Position numbers and translations under genes: made by a program. Below are positions 20,915 to 31,500 of a stretch of DNA of 64,000 nucleotides, piece by piece. Source of the stretch: Haploplasma axanthum (GTDB taxonomy: Bacteria; Bacillota_I; Bacilli_A; Acholeplasmatales; Acholeplasmataceae). The notes under the pieces were generated by a model. The model ran no database searches. It saw only the letters and a list, made by a program, of their open reading frames with translations, and was not told the origin of the DNA. The stretch is from positions 620,001-684,000 of the forward strand of contig NZ_LR215048.1 in NCBI RefSeq assembly GCF_900660745.1. Reading direction: 5' to 3'. Positions within the stretch are counted from its first letter, which is position 1. The number at the start of each line of letters is the position of its first letter.

Positions 20915-21328
20915 ATGTGTTTTTTTAAGAAACGTAAAGCTAAGAAAGAAGCGAAACGTCAAGCTGAGTTGGAAGCTTTAAAAGCAAATGAGAAAAAAGC
21001 TATTGAAGATGAAAAAAAGGTTCCAAAAGTAGAAGAGAAAAAAGTTGAAGTTAAAAAGGAAGAACCAAAAGTTGTTGAAACTAAAGATGATGATAAAGAT
21101 TCAAATAAAGTAGTCAAATATCATGTTTCGCAAAATAAAGATGATAAAAGTCCTAACTTTAAACAATGGAGAGTTAGAAAACAAGGTTCTCAAAAAACAA
21201 TTAAATACTTCAATACTCAACTAGAAGCTATTGAATTTGCTGAGGATTTAGCTGAAAAAGCTGGCTCATCAATTGTTATTCATAAAGTTGATGGATCAAT
21301 CAGAAAACAAGATTATACAAAAAAATAA
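20915..21328 (+). CDS. DUF2188-domain protein with basic coiled N terminus
   Basis: The protein has 137 residues from the ATG at 20915, chosen because GGAGG (20903-20907) is seven bases upstream; an ATG six bases earlier is too close. It begins MCFFKKRKAKKEAKRQAE, then a Lys/Glu-rich, probably extended or coiled segment to about residue 65. The C-terminal part (about 70-137) resembles DUF2188, with QWRVRKQGSQKTIKYFNTQ, EAIEFAEDLAEKAGSSIVIH and GSIRKQDY. DUF2188 proteins are small and of unknown function. It is monocistronic and ends in a terminator shared with the convergent gene. Confidence 0.8.
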   Translation: MCFFKKRKAKKEAKRQAELEALKANEKKAIEDEKKVPKVEEKKVEVKKEEPKVVETKDDDKDSNKVVKYHVSQNKDDKSPNFKQWRVRKQGSQKTIKYFNTQLEAIEFAEDLAEKAGSSIVIHKVDGSIRKQDYTKK

Positions 21329-21352
21329 ACACGTAACTGTGTTTATTTTTTT
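21321..21352. terminator. Bidirectional terminator between convergent genes
   Basis: AAATAAACAC (21323-21332) pairs with GTGTTTATTT (21339-21348), with A and T runs on either side. It overlaps the ends of both neighbouring genes. Confidence 0.85.
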
Positions 21353-22083
21353 AGTGGGATAAATCCTTCAAAAACGATGTTGTCATAATGTTTTAGCGCT
21401 AAATCATAATCATTTTGATTTTTAGCTGTATATGAGATTACTGTAAGTCCTTTTTTCTTTGCTTTATCAGCATATTTGTTCGGAAGATTATCGATGTTGT
21501 AACTAATAAAATCCGGTTTAGTAAAATGATTGAAGAATAAACTTTTCATTAAATACTTTAAGGGTTTTGACATTGTAGAAAGTTCATTAAAGTAAGAAGT
21601 TATTTGTCCTCTTATGTAATTCTTACGATATTTTTTTAAAATACTTAAAACTAAGGGATTAAATGAGAAAATAGCAAATTCACCATCATAGTTATCTAAG
21701 AGTGTAGTTAAATTTTTAAAGAAGGTTTTAAAGTTTCTATTTTGTTTTATTTCAATTAGTAAAGGAACTTTACCATCTACAAGTCTTAGTAAATCTTCGA
21801 ATAAAGGAATTATCTCATCAGTATTTAAAAGCTTTAAATCTTTAACTGTATTTAAATTACAAGTTTTAATCTCAAGATCAACACCTGTCATTCTAAGTAA
21901 GTTATCATCATGGAAACAAACAATAGAACCATCAGTTAAAAAAGTGATATCAAGTTCAATAGCATAATTTTTATTAATTGCTTCTTTATAAGCAATGATT
22001 GAGTTTTCGGGAATTTTGTTATTATTGTTATGTAATCCTCGATGAGCGATTTGCCATTCTTTTAAAAAATTCAAGTTTTTCAT
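21343..22083 (-). CDS. Glycerophosphodiester phosphodiesterase family protein
   Basis: The product is a 246-residue GDPD TIM-barrel enzyme that would hydrolyse glycerophosphodiesters to glycerol-3-phosphate and an alcohol. Catalytic and metal residues are in place: H14-R15 (IAHRGLHN), E26-N27 (PENSIIAY), E43 and D45 (AIELDITFLTDG) and H58 (VCFHDD). The frame extends upstream to a TTG at 22122, but that codon lies in the likely -10 region. The ATG at 22083-22081 has AAAGGA ten bases before it and gives the usual family start. No signal peptide is seen, so it is cytoplasmic. It is the only gene on this strand near here. Confidence 0.9.
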   Translation of the reverse strand: MKNLNFLKEWQIAHRGLHNNNNKIPENSIIAYKEAINKNYAIELDITFLTDGSIVCFHDDNLLRMTGVDLEIKTCNLNTVKDLKLLNTDEIIPLFEDLLRLVDGKVPLLIEIKQNRNFKTFFKNLTTLLDNYDGEFAIFSFNPLVLSILKKYRKNYIRGQITSYFNELSTMSKPLKYLMKSLFFNHFTKPDFISYNIDNLPNKYADKAKKKGLTVISYTAKNQNDYDLALKHYDNIVFEGFIPLKK

Positions 22084-22156
22084 TTTTAACATATCCTTTT
22101 TTGTGCTATAATAATTAAACAAGAAAAAACAACAAAAGTCAAGTAAACTTGATATG

Positions 22157-22185
22157 TTGACAAAATGTGTTAAATATCATAAAAT
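22157..22185 (+). promoter_or_regulatory. Promoter for acyl carrier protein gene
   Basis: TTGACA (22157-22162), 17-base spacer, TAAAAT (22180-22185). Confidence 0.75.
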
Positions 22186-22214
22186 ATCTAGGAGTAATAA
22201 AGGAGGAGAGAAAA

Positions 22215-22445
22215 ATGATTTTTGAAAGAATTAAAGAACTAGTTGTTCAAGAAATGAACATTCCAGCTGAAAAAGTTTCTTTAGAGTCAAGAATTGCTGA
22301 GGATCTTGGAGCAGATTCAATCGATGCTATTGAGTTAATCATGGGTGTTGAAGAAGAATTTGACATTGAAATCAGTGATGATGAAGCAATGAACATTAAA
22401 ACAATCGGAGATTTAGTAGCTGTAATTACAAAGTTAAAAGCTTAA
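22215..22445 (+). CDS. acpP: Acyl carrier protein
   Basis: The 76-residue protein starts at MIFERIKELVVQEMNI, with AAAGGAGGAGAG upstream of the ATG at 22215; longer in-frame starts lack homology. The phosphopantetheine serine is S35 in EDLGADSIDAIELIM, a slightly variant form of the DSL motif (DSI). Acidic helices II and III follow as in normal ACPs. The gene stands alone with its own promoter and terminator, not next to fatty-acid synthesis genes. In organisms that take up fatty acids, ACP can still serve acyl transfer to phospholipids. Confidence 0.95.
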   Translation: MIFERIKELVVQEMNIPAEKVSLESRIAEDLGADSIDAIELIMGVEEEFDIEISDDEAMNIKTIGDLVAVITKLKA

Positions 22446-22456
22446 TTTGCGGTTTA

Positions 22457-22480
22457 AGCCAAGATGATTCTTGGTTTTTT
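22457..22480 (+). terminator. Rho-independent terminator after acpP
   Basis: CCAAGA (22459-22464) pairs with TCTTGG (22469-22474) around TGAT, followed by six T. Confidence 0.88.
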
Positions 22481-22499
22481 CTTAAATTGAAATATAATG

Positions 22500-22528
22500 T
22501 TGACAATAAAAAAGAATAATGATACAAT
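22500..22528 (+). promoter_or_regulatory. Promoter of the SAM-regulated metNIQ operon
   Basis: TTGACA (22500-22505), 17-base spacer, TACAAT (22523-22528). Transcription would start just before the riboswitch. Confidence 0.8.
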
Positions 22529-22540
22529 CTTAACAATTAA

Positions 22541-22640
22541 ATAGTTATCAAGAAGACGGGAGAGATATAGCTCTGTGAACGTCTACCAACCTGTAAAAAT
22601 ACAAAGGTGGTAAAGCTATAAGCGATGAGTGTTACTTAAC
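22541..22640 (+). promoter_or_regulatory. SAM-I (S-box) riboswitch aptamer
   Basis: The segment aligns with the S-box core: GTTATCAAGAAGACGGGAGAG, then AGCTCTGTGAACGTCTACCAACC, a short hairpin, AAAGGTGGTAAAGC and GCGATGAG. P1 is formed by GTTATC with GATGAG. Most S-boxes have GCAACC pairing with GGTGC. Here both ends have changed to CCAACC and GGTGG, so the pair is kept. That covariation supports the assignment. It precedes a terminator and the methionine ABC operon, as expected for a switch that stops transcription when SAM is plentiful. Confidence 0.88.
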
Positions 22641-22653
22641 AAAGTATTTATAT

Positions 22654-22685
22654 AATCCTTATCGTTCTTGATAGGGATTTTTTAA
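22654..22685 (+). terminator. Riboswitch-controlled terminator
   Basis: AATCCTTATC (22654-22663) pairs with GATAGGGATT (22670-22679), then six T. The loop and 3' arm (TTCTTGATA) are also complementary to TATCAAGAA at the 5' edge of the aptamer, giving the alternative antiterminator pairing. Confidence 0.85.
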
Positions 22686-22711
22686 TTTTATAATCTAGAA
22701 AGGAGCACAAA

Positions 22712-23710
22712 ATGATAGAGTTAGTTAATGTTAGTAAAATATATAAACTTGAGAATAAAAAAGAATCATTAGTATTAAAAGATGTTTCTTTATCAATTAA
22801 TGAGAGTGAAAGCATTGGAATAGTTGGTTATAGTGGTGCAGGTAAATCGACATTAATTAGACTATTAAATGGACTTGTAAAACCAAGTAGTGGAAATGTT
22901 TTGGTTGATGGAATTGATATTAATAGTTTAAAGAAAAATGAATTAAACTTTTTAAGACATAAGATAGGAATGATTTTTCAAGACTATAATTTATTAAGTT
23001 CATTGAAAGTTATTGATAATGTTTTATTGTCATTGAAGATTTCAAAGTATAGCGATTCAAAAAGTGAAAACCTTGAACGAGCAAAAGAAGTATTAAATCT
23101 TGTTGGTCTTTCTGATAAGTTAAATGAATACCCTAAAAACTTATCTGGTGGACAAAGACAAAGAGTTGCAATAGCAAGAGCTATAGCAAGTAAACCAAAA
23201 TATTTACTATGTGATGAAATAACATCCGCGTTAGATAATAATACTGCTCTTGAAATAATCGAGATTTTAAATGATATAAAAGAGAAAACTAATGTAACAA
23301 TCATTTTTATAACACATCAATTAGAAATGGTTAGAAAGTTATGTGATAGAGTTGTTGTTATGGATAGTGGTGAAATTATTGAAGATCAAAAAGTTTTAGA
23401 GTTATTTATTTCACCAAAGACAAAAACAGCAAAAACATTGATTAATTTAAAAACAGAACTTGATGAATACAATGATAATACATTTATTTTAAAGTATAAG
23501 AATTCTGCAAATAAAGAAAGAATTCTTAGTGAAACAATTAAAAAGTTTGAAATTGATTTTAATATATTAAGTGCTAAAACATTAGATATTGGTAAAAATA
23601 TAGTTGGATATCTTATTTTAGAAATAACAGGTAATAGAGTAGATGAAGCAATTATATATTTAAAGAATAAAGGAATTGAGGTGGAAAAATATGAAGTTGA
23701 CACCTATTGA
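22712..23710 (+). CDS. metN: Methionine ABC transporter ATP-binding protein MetN
   Basis: The ATPase powers methionine import with MetI and MetQ. The 332-residue protein has Walker A GYSGAGKST (39-47), the signature LSGGQRQRVAIARA (from about 144), Walker B YLLCDEITSALD and the switch His in IFITHQLEM. A C-terminal part (about 255-332) has the size and pattern of the NIL/ACT-like domain that senses methionine in MetN. The S-box upstream fixes the substrate as methionine, not another amino acid. It overlaps metI by 20 bases. Confidence 0.94.
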   Translation: MIELVNVSKIYKLENKKESLVLKDVSLSINESESIGIVGYSGAGKSTLIRLLNGLVKPSSGNVLVDGIDINSLKKNELNFLRHKIGMIFQDYNLLSSLKVIDNVLLSLKISKYSDSKSENLERAKEVLNLVGLSDKLNEYPKNLSGGQRQRVAIARAIASKPKYLLCDEITSALDNNTALEIIEILNDIKEKTNVTIIFITHQLEMVRKLCDRVVVMDSGEIIEDQKVLELFISPKTKTAKTLINLKTELDEYNDNTFILKYKNSANKERILSETIKKFEIDFNILSAKTLDIGKNIVGYLILEITGNRVDEAIIYLKNKGIEVEKYEVDTY

Positions 23711-24356
23711 TAAAGAAGAAATAATAGCTGCTTTTGGTGATACTGTATATCTATTATTTATAACAGCGATTTTTGTTATTATCTTTGGAATTCTTATTGG
23801 TTTTACTTTATATTTCACTGAAAGAAAAACTGATGAAGTACAGAGTGGTTTTATAAAAATTACTAATAGAGTTATAAGTTTTATTATTGATATAGCAAGA
23901 TCTATTCCATTTATTATACTAATGGTTGTTTTAATTCCAATAACGGTTATTATTGTTGGAACAATGCTAGGAGCAAAAGCTGCTCTTCCAGCACTTATTA
24001 TTAGTGCAACGCCGTTTTATGGAAGAATTGTTTATATGTCACTTAGAGATGTTAATAAAGGTAAATTAGAAGCTTTGAGGGCAATGGGAGCTTCAAATTT
24101 AACGGTAATTCTTTATATGACAAAAGAAGCATTGCCATCATTAATATCAGGACTTACTGTGACTCTTGTAACACTTGTTGGATTTATAACATCAGCTGGA
24201 GCAATTGGTGCTGGTGGATTAGGTGATTTAGCTGTTAAAAGAGCATTTGGCAATAATTTACAAGTTGCATATATTTGTGTACTGTTAGTTTTAATAATTG
24301 TATTTGTTATTCAACTAACAGGAGATTATTTAAGTAAAAAAATTGATAAAAGATAA
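23691..24356 (+). CDS. metI: Methionine ABC transporter permease MetI
   Basis: The 221-residue permease has five or so membrane segments. It carries the EAA-type loop GKLEALRAMGASNLTVILYM, and GAIGAGGLGDLAVKRAFG is typical of MetI. The ATG at 23691 follows GAGGTGG by six bases and gives the normal family start; an upstream in-frame start lies inside metN and lacks a binding site. It overlaps the end of metN and is followed by metQ after 15 bases. Confidence 0.93.
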   Translation: MKLTPIDKEEIIAAFGDTVYLLFITAIFVIIFGILIGFTLYFTERKTDEVQSGFIKITNRVISFIIDIARSIPFIILMVVLIPITVIIVGTMLGAKAALPALIISATPFYGRIVYMSLRDVNKGKLEALRAMGASNLTVILYMTKEALPSLISGLTVTLVTLVGFITSAGAIGAGGLGDLAVKRAFGNNLQVAYICVLLVLIIVFVIQLTGDYLSKKIDKR

Positions 24357-24371
24357 AAGGAGAAAAAGAAA

Positions 24372-25178
24372 ATGAAAAAAAGTATTTTAGGAGTATTATT
24401 ATTAGTTTTAACAATCACATTAATAGGATGTGGTAAGAATAAAGAAAAAACAATTAAAGTGATTGCTACAGAAGAACCACATGCTGAGATTTTAAGAGAA
24501 GCAAAACCATTATTAAAAGAACAAGGATATAATTTAGAGATTACAGTTACTAATAACTATGAACTTGGAAATCCAGCGGTTGAAAATGGTAGTGCTGATG
24601 CAAACTACTTCCAACATATTCCATATTTTAATCAACAAAATAAAAATGGTAATTTAGTTAATGTTGGAGCAATCCATTTAGAACCAATTGGTTTATATGC
24701 AGGAACAGTAAATAACATAGATAATCTAAAAGATGGTGATGAAATAATAATAAGTGATAATGCACCAGATTACGGAAGAATTGTTGCATTTTTAGCAAAC
24801 ATTGGTTTAGTAACTACTATTGATGGTTTTGATCAATTAAAAGAAATAGATAGTCCTGAAAAAGGAATTGAAACTAAAAAAGTTAATTTTAAGTTTAAGA
24901 TTATTGCTGCTAAACTTTTAGTAACTGCAAAGAATAATAACGAAGGTGCTTTATTTTTTATTAATGGTAACTATGCAATAACTGGTAATTTAGATGTTAA
25001 AACGGCATTAGTAACTGAGCTATCAACAAATAATCCATATGCAAATATTGTAGTTGTGAAAAAAGGAAATGAAGACGATCCAAAAATAAAAGCATTATTA
25101 GAAGTATTACAATCAGAACATATAAAAAACTTTATAAATACTAAATATAATGGAACAGTAATTCTTGTCAAAAAATAA
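24372..25178 (+). CDS. metQ: Methionine-binding lipoprotein MetQ
   Basis: This is the substrate-binding component of the methionine importer. A lipoprotein signal peptide ends in LIGC with the lipidated C20. The mature part belongs to the NlpA/MetQ family, with KVIATEEPHAEILREAKPLL, SADANYFQHIPYF and the IGLYAG stretch. The length of 268 residues is normal. It is the last gene of the operon and is followed by a terminator. Confidence 0.94.
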   Translation: MKKSILGVLLLVLTITLIGCGKNKEKTIKVIATEEPHAEILREAKPLLKEQGYNLEITVTNNYELGNPAVENGSADANYFQHIPYFNQQNKNGNLVNVGAIHLEPIGLYAGTVNNIDNLKDGDEIIISDNAPDYGRIVAFLANIGLVTTIDGFDQLKEIDSPEKGIETKKVNFKFKIIAAKLLVTAKNNNEGALFFINGNYAITGNLDVKTALVTELSTNNPYANIVVVKKGNEDDPKIKALLEVLQSEHIKNFINTKYNGTVILVKK

Positions 25179-25190
25179 AAATTATGATAT

Positions 25191-25217
25191 AAACCACTTT
25201 AGAGTGGTTTTTATTTT
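25191..25217 (+). terminator. Rho-independent terminator after metQ
   Basis: AAACCACT (25191-25198) pairs with AGTGGTTT (25203-25210), followed by a T-rich tail. Confidence 0.85.
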
Positions 25218-25287
25218 AGATGAGATATGGAACGAAGTTAATAGTTTATGATATAATATAACTTGTTATATAAAAGAGGTGTATAGT

Positions 25288-27693
25288 ATGAATTACGATT
25301 ATAAAAAGATTGAAAAGAAATGGCAAAATTATTGGCATGAAAATCAATTGTTTAAAACAGAAAATGAAAATTTGAAACCTAAAAAATACATATTAGACAT
25401 GTTTCCATATCCAAGTGCTTATGGATTGCACGTTGGACATATTAGTGGTTATACAGCAACTGATATTTTAAGTCGTTATTATAGAATGAAAGGTTTTAAT
25501 GTTTTACATCCTTTTGGTTGGGATGCATTTGGACTTCCAGCAGAACAATTTGCTTTAAAAACTGGAAAAGATCCAGAAGAATTTACTAAACAAAACATTG
25601 AAACATTTAAAAGACAATTAATTGAATCTGGAAAAGGGATTGATTGGAGTAGAGAATTATCAACTGCTGATCCTAATTATTTCAAATGGACACAATGGAT
25701 ATTTAAAAAATTATATGAACATAATTTAGCAGAAATTAAAGATATAGAAGTTAATTGGTGTGAAGAACTTGGAACAGTACTTGCTAACGATGAAATTTTA
25801 ATTGTTGATGGCATGATGGTATCTGAAAGAGGAAATTATCCAGTATATAAGAAAGCTATGCGCCAATGGGTACTTAAGATCACTGAATATGCAGATAGAC
25901 TATTGGATGATTTAAAGCTTGTAGACTGGCCAGAAAACTTAAAAGAAATGCAAAGAAACTGGATTGGAAAAAGTACAGGAGCAATCATTAATTTTGATTG
26001 TTTAGGAAGTGAAATTAGTTTTGATGTTTTTACAACAAGACCTGATACAATTTATGGAGCAACTTACTGTGTATTAGCACCTGAAAATCCATTGGTTTTA
26101 GATATTGTAACTTCAGATGAAGAAGAAAGTGTTAGAAACTATATTATAACAACAAAGCAAAAATCTGATTTAGAACGTCAAACAAATAAAGAAAAAACTG
26201 GTGTGTTTACCGGTGCATATGCAATTAATCCAGTAAATAATAAAGAAATTCCGATTTGGATTGCAGATTATGTTTTACCACATTATGGAACAGGTGCTGT
26301 AATGGCTGTGCCTGCTCATGATGATAGAGATAATGAGTTTGCTATTAAATATGGATTAGATATTATTGAAGTAATTCAAGGTGAAACAGATGGTGCATTT
26401 ACCGGAGATGGAGTTCATTACAATAGTGGAATAATTGATGGCTTAAATAATTCTGAAGCTAGTGAAAAAATTATTTCTTATTTAGAGAAGATTAAAAAAG
26501 GATATGCGAAAAATAACTATAAACTGCGTGACTGGGTATTTTCACGTCAAAGATATTGGGGAGAACCATTTCCGGTAGTCTTTGATGAAAATAATAATAT
26601 TTACGTATTAAAAGATGAAGAATTACCATTAGAGTTACCGAAGATGAAAAATATTAAACCAAGTGGAACCGGAGAATCACCACTAGCAAACGCACATACG
26701 TGGTTAAATATTGAATATGATGGTATGAAAGTAAGACGTGATACTAACACAATGCCTCAACTTGCAGGTAGTTCATGGTACTATATCGGTTATATTTTAA
26801 AAGAACATTTAGGAATGATTCCACTTAACACAGAAGAAGCTAAAAAAGAATTAAAAAAATGGCTCCCTGTTGATTTATATGTTGGTGGTACAGAACACGC
26901 TGTTGGGCATTTACTATATTCAAGATTTTGGCATAAATTTTTATATGATTTAGGAATTGTTGATACAAAAGAGCCTTTCTTAAAATTAGTGAATCAAGGA
27001 ATGATTTTAGGACCAGACAATACTAAGATGAGTAAATCACGTGGTAATGTCATTAATCCAGATGATATAATCTTTGAATTTGGTGCAGATACCTTAAGAG
27101 TATATGAAATGTTCATGGGACCAATTGAAGCAGAAAAAGCCTGGTCAACTGAAGGTGTTGCAGGAATCAAGAGATTTTTAGATCGCATGTTTAGAATGTA
27201 TTCATTTGAAATTGTTGATAATGTTGATGAGTTAAATATGATTCATCACCAAACAATTAAAAAAGTAACTGAAGATATTGAGAAAATGGGATACAATACT
27301 GCAGTTAGTGCCTTAATGGTTTTTGTTAATGAAGTATATAAGGTTAAAAAGATGAGTAAGAAACAAGCAAGAGATTTCTTGAAACTATTGAATCCATTTG
27401 CTCCTCATATAACTGAAGAGATTAATAAGGAAATATTGAAACAACATGAAACATTACTTTATTCAGAGTGGCCAATATATGATGAAGCATATTTAGTCTT
27501 AGATGAGGTTGAAGTAGTTGTTCAAGTTAATGGAAAACTAAGAGCAAGATTAAGTGTTGCTAATAACACAAGTAAAGAAGAATTAGAAAATATCGCACTT
27601 AATAATGAAAATGTTTCTAAGCATTTAGAAGGATTAACAATTAGAAAGATTGTTGTAATTCCAAACAAACTTGTTAATATAGTTGCAAACTAA
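25288..27693 (+). CDS. leuS: Leucyl-tRNA synthetase
   Basis: The class I synthetase has 801 residues. The HIGH motif appears as HVGH (48-51) after FPYPSAYGL and KMSKS is at 580-584. The editing domain (CP1) is present, with the TTRPDT(I)YG motif and the AVPAHDDRD block. A GTG at 25279 is in frame but lies inside the ribosome-binding site AGAGGTG; the ATG at 25288 is six bases after it and was chosen. The 110-base upstream gap has no T-box, unlike pheST in this window. Confidence 0.97.
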   Translation: MNYDYKKIEKKWQNYWHENQLFKTENENLKPKKYILDMFPYPSAYGLHVGHISGYTATDILSRYYRMKGFNVLHPFGWDAFGLPAEQFALKTGKDPEEFTKQNIETFKRQLIESGKGIDWSRELSTADPNYFKWTQWIFKKLYEHNLAEIKDIEVNWCEELGTVLANDEILIVDGMMVSERGNYPVYKKAMRQWVLKITEYADRLLDDLKLVDWPENLKEMQRNWIGKSTGAIINFDCLGSEISFDVFTTRPDTIYGATYCVLAPENPLVLDIVTSDEEESVRNYIITTKQKSDLERQTNKEKTGVFTGAYAINPVNNKEIPIWIADYVLPHYGTGAVMAVPAHDDRDNEFAIKYGLDIIEVIQGETDGAFTGDGVHYNSGIIDGLNNSEASEKIISYLEKIKKGYAKNNYKLRDWVFSRQRYWGEPFPVVFDENNNIYVLKDEELPLELPKMKNIKPSGTGESPLANAHTWLNIEYDGMKVRRDTNTMPQLAGSSWYYIGYILKEHLGMIPLNTEEAKKELKKWLPVDLYVGGTEHAVGHLLYSRFWHKFLYDLGIVDTKEPFLKLVNQGMILGPDNTKMSKSRGNVINPDDIIFEFGADTLRVYEMFMGPIEAEKAWSTEGVAGIKRFLDRMFRMYSFEIVDNVDELNMIHHQTIKKVTEDIEKMGYNTAVSALMVFVNEVYKVKKMSKKQARDFLKLLNPFAPHITEEINKEILKQHETLLYSEWPIYDEAYLVLDEVEVVVQVNGKLRARLSVANNTSKEELENIALNNENVSKHLEGLTIRKIVVIPNKLVNIVAN

Positions 27694-27702
27694 TTTTTAA
27701 GG

Positions 27703-27736
27703 ATAAGAATAGTCGAAATGATTATTCTTATTTCTT
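27703..27736 (+). terminator. Probable terminator after leuS
   Basis: ATAAGAATA (27703-27711) pairs with TATTCTTAT (27723-27731) around 11 bases, followed by TTCTTT. The loop is large and the T run short, so efficiency is uncertain. Confidence 0.55.
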
Positions 27737-27796
27737 TCAAATAATCCCTGAAAAGCAGTTATATTATGCTATAATATTTTATAAGGAGTTGATTCT

Positions 27797-28594
27797 ATGT
27801 ATAAACGATTTAAAGCAAGTTTAACAAAACCTAGTATGGTTTTTTTATATATAAAAGATTCGTTTTGGAAAGTTTTTTCATATCTTTTGATAATGACAGC
27901 TCTTCTTACAATTCCAGCAATTGTTGTTTCTATTAGTAAACCTGAGATGTTATTCCCAAGTTATAATGAAATAAATAATGGAATAAATAAAGAATTTGTA
28001 AATGCAAATTTAAAAATTGAAAATGGTAAGTTAATTAATGAGAATGCAACAAGTAAAAACTTTGTAATTGATGATTTCACATTTGTTGTTGGAACAATTC
28101 CAAGAACAAATACCCCATATATTATTTTATTTGAAGAAAGTAGGGTTACTCTCTATATGAGTGCATCTACAATGGCAATTGAAATATCAAGTTTTAAATA
28201 TGAGAATAGCGAATTGAATAATATCGTTTTTTCAACTGATGAAGCAAATATTGTAACTAAAGAGACAATTAAACTCTTTGATTCAAGTTTAATTGTGGTG
28301 TATGTTTCACAAATTTTTATTGGTTATTTACTAGATTATTTATTGATTGCTCTTGTATTAACAGCATTATCAATGATGATGCGAAGATTACCTTTAAGTT
28401 TTGGTAATATTTTTAAAACGAATATTTATCTATTAACAGGGTGGGTTATTTTCAATTTGATAATAACATTGTTTGGATTTAACGACCTATATTATTTTAC
28501 TATAATAGTTGCGTATGTTTATCAAATGATTGCATATCGAATGATTAGAGTTGTTAAGACAAATGGTTCAAAGAAGGAAAATGATGATGAATAA
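27797..28594 (+). CDS. DUF1189-like membrane protein
   Basis: The 265-residue protein has one N-terminal membrane segment (about 28-48), a long non-cytoplasmic stretch of about 110 residues, and four more membrane segments in the C-terminal third. The N-terminal pattern (short basic start, then FWKVFSYLLIMTALLTIPA) and overall layout resemble DUF1189 proteins such as B. subtilis YvdJ, whose function is unknown. AAGGAG precedes the ATG, and a TATAAT (27770-27775) precedes it. The stop overlaps the polC start by eight bases, so the two are co-translated. Confidence 0.7.
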   Translation: MYKRFKASLTKPSMVFLYIKDSFWKVFSYLLIMTALLTIPAIVVSISKPEMLFPSYNEINNGINKEFVNANLKIENGKLINENATSKNFVIDDFTFVVGTIPRTNTPYIILFEESRVTLYMSASTMAIEISSFKYENSELNNIVFSTDEANIVTKETIKLFDSSLIVVYVSQIFIGYLLDYLLIALVLTALSMMMRRLPLSFGNIFKTNIYLLTGWVIFNLIITLFGFNDLYYFTIIVAYVYQMIAYRMIRVVKTNGSKKENDDE

Positions 28595-31500
28595 GTATGA
28601 TTTATTTTTGAAACAAAAAAATTATGATAACGAAATAATAAAAAACTCAAAATTAAAGATAGTTGATGTATATCCAAAAAAAGATGAGTGGGTTTTTTTC
28701 ATAGAATTTAATGATTTTATTGATGCAGATTTGTTATTTTCTTTTAGTAAAACAGTTAAAGAATATTTTAATAATGCAGCAGTCAAAAAAATTGATATTA
28801 AAGTAGTTCATAATAACAAAAATAATTTCTCTAAATATGCATTAAATTATTGGGATAGTTCAATTCATTATTTATGTAATATTAAACCATCTTTTTCTGC
28901 ATTAGAAAATTATAACGTTACTTATGAAGAAAATAAGTTTTTAGTACATATTGATAAAGATAGTGTTTGGGTTAAAGAATATTTTAATGAAATATATAAT
29001 GTTTTTAGAGATATTAAAATTGAATCAAAAATCGAATGTTTTATTGATGAAAACTTATCAACAATTAAACAAAAGATTGATGAAAGAATTGAAACAAGAA
29101 CTGAAAGACTAAATGAAAATAATTATGTTCCTTCAAAGAGGGAAGTAAAAGAAACGAAAGTTTTAAACCGAAATCAAAAAGCTCAAAAAGTTAGAATAAA
29201 TACAATTCCAATGGATCAGTTTGGAATTGATAAATATAAAAATCAAAATGGAAATACAAGATTTGTTATTGAGGGAGAAATTGTTGAAGTTGAAGTTAAA
29301 GAATTAAGAACAATTAAGCTTTTAGAAATGACAATTGCTGATCAAAATGATGCAATAACAATAAAAAACTTTATTAATAATGATCGTGATTTTGAATTTG
29401 GTAAATCCTTAAAGGCCGGAATGTTTGTAGAGGTTGAAGGAGAGGCACAATTTGATACTTATGTTCACGAAGTGGTAATAATGGGGCGAAAGATTTCTAT
29501 TATTGAAGGAATTGAAAAACAAAATAGACTTGATAAATCAAAAGAAAAAAGAGTGGAATTACATCTTCATACAAAAATGTCAGATATGGATGGTGTAACG
29601 GAAGTTAAAGATTATGTTGATAGAGCACTTGAATGGGGACATGAAGCAATCGCATTTACTGACCATAATGGTGTTTATGCTTTCCCAGATATTTTAAAAG
29701 CTACGAAAGGGAAACCAATTAAACCAATCTATGGTGTTGAATTAGATATGGTTGATACTGAAAAATTTGTTGTTGTTTCAAATGGTGAAGAATCAAGAAA
29801 TCTTTTGGAAGAAACATATATCGTTTTTGACTTGGAAACAACAGGTCTATCAACAACCAATGATTTAATTATTGAAATAGGAGCAGTAAAAGTTAAAAAC
29901 ACAGAAATTATTGATAGGTATCAAACATTTGTTAATCCAAATATGTTGTTATCAGAATTTACTAAAGGATTAACTAATATAACTGATGAAGATGTTGTTA
30001 ATGCACGTCAAATTGAGGATGTTTTACCGGAGTTTATTAGTTTTATTGAAGATGGAATTTTAGTTGCTCATAATGCTGCATTTGATATTAAGTTTATTAC
30101 AGAAAAAGCAATGAGAATGGGATTAAAGATTGATAATACATATATTGATACATTGAACCTTGCTAGATATTTTTATAATAAAGATTTAAAGAGATTTAAT
30201 TTAAAAGCATTATCTAGATTTTTTAAAGTAGAACTTGAAAATCACCATAGAGCTGATCAAGATGCTGAGGCGACAAGCAAAGTTTGGATTCAAATGCTAT
30301 ATAATCTTCGTGATTGGGGAATTAAAACAACTACCGATTTGTATAATTCAATAGATAAAAATGAATCATATAAACATCTAATACCTTCACACATTACCGC
30401 ACTTGCTAAAAATCAAACGGGATATAAAAATATATTTAAGATTGTAAGTAAGGCATTAACAAAGAATTTCTATAATGGACCAAGAACAATTAAAGAAGAA
30501 CTTAATGATTTAAGAGAAGGTGTTTTAATTGGGAGTGCTTGTGACTTTGGAGATGTTTTTGAAGCTGCATTAAACGGAAGAGATATTGAATTAGATAAAG
30601 CAATTAGTTTTTATGACTACATTGAAGTACAACCACCAAGTTCATATATGCATCTAATGGAAAATAATAGCAATGATGGTAAAGTAATTATTGAAGCTAC
30701 AATTACAAAAATAATTAAATCTGCTAAAAGACAGAATAAAATTGTTGTAGCAACAGGAAATGTTCATTACTTGGATGATGAAGATGAATTGTATCGTAAG
30801 ATTTATGTTAGAACTCCGGTTGTGGGTGGCGGCTTACATCCTTTGCATGGAGCTGAAAAATTACCTAAACAATATTTTAAAACAACAAATGAAATGCTTG
30901 AAGAGTTTAGTTTTTTAGATTTGGATTTAGCAAAAGAAATTGTTATAACTAATACAAATTTAATAAATAAACAAATTGAAAGTATTAAAGCTTTCCCAGA
31001 CGAATTATATTCATTGCCAGATGATGCATTTACTGGTATTGGAGTTGAAAGTATTGAGAAAGAAACAAAACGACTTGTTTATGAAACAGCTCATAAGCAG
31101 TATGGTGAAAAACTTCACCCAATTGTTGAAGCGAGAATTGAAAAAGAATTAGATAGTATTATTGGGAATAAATTTGCCCCAATTTATTACATATCACATT
31201 TACTTGTTAAAAAATCACTAGATGATGGATATCTAGTAGGTTCTCGTGGATCTGTTGGTTCAAGTTTTGTAGCTACATTAATGAGTATTACTGAGGTAAA
31301 TCCATTGAAACCTCACTATCGTTGTAAAAATGGTGATTTCACAGTTTTCAATTTAACAAAAGAAGAATTATTTACATACGGAATAAGTGAGAAAGAAAAA
31401 GAGTTTCAAAAATATTTTGAAAATGTTCAATCAGGATTTGATTTACCTGATCAAGTTTGTCCAATTTGTGGTGAGAAACTTATTAAAGATGGTCATGATA

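Noticed and set aside
22541-22640. Purine, ZTP or lysine riboswitch instead of SAM-I
   Set aside because: A CTACCAA string recalls the purine class, but its other conserved segments are missing. The S-box core aligns along its whole length and metNIQ follows.
25179-25287. T-box leader for leuS
   Set aside because: The gap is about 110 bases, mostly a terminator and promoter-like sequence, with no GGTGG-type T-box motif.
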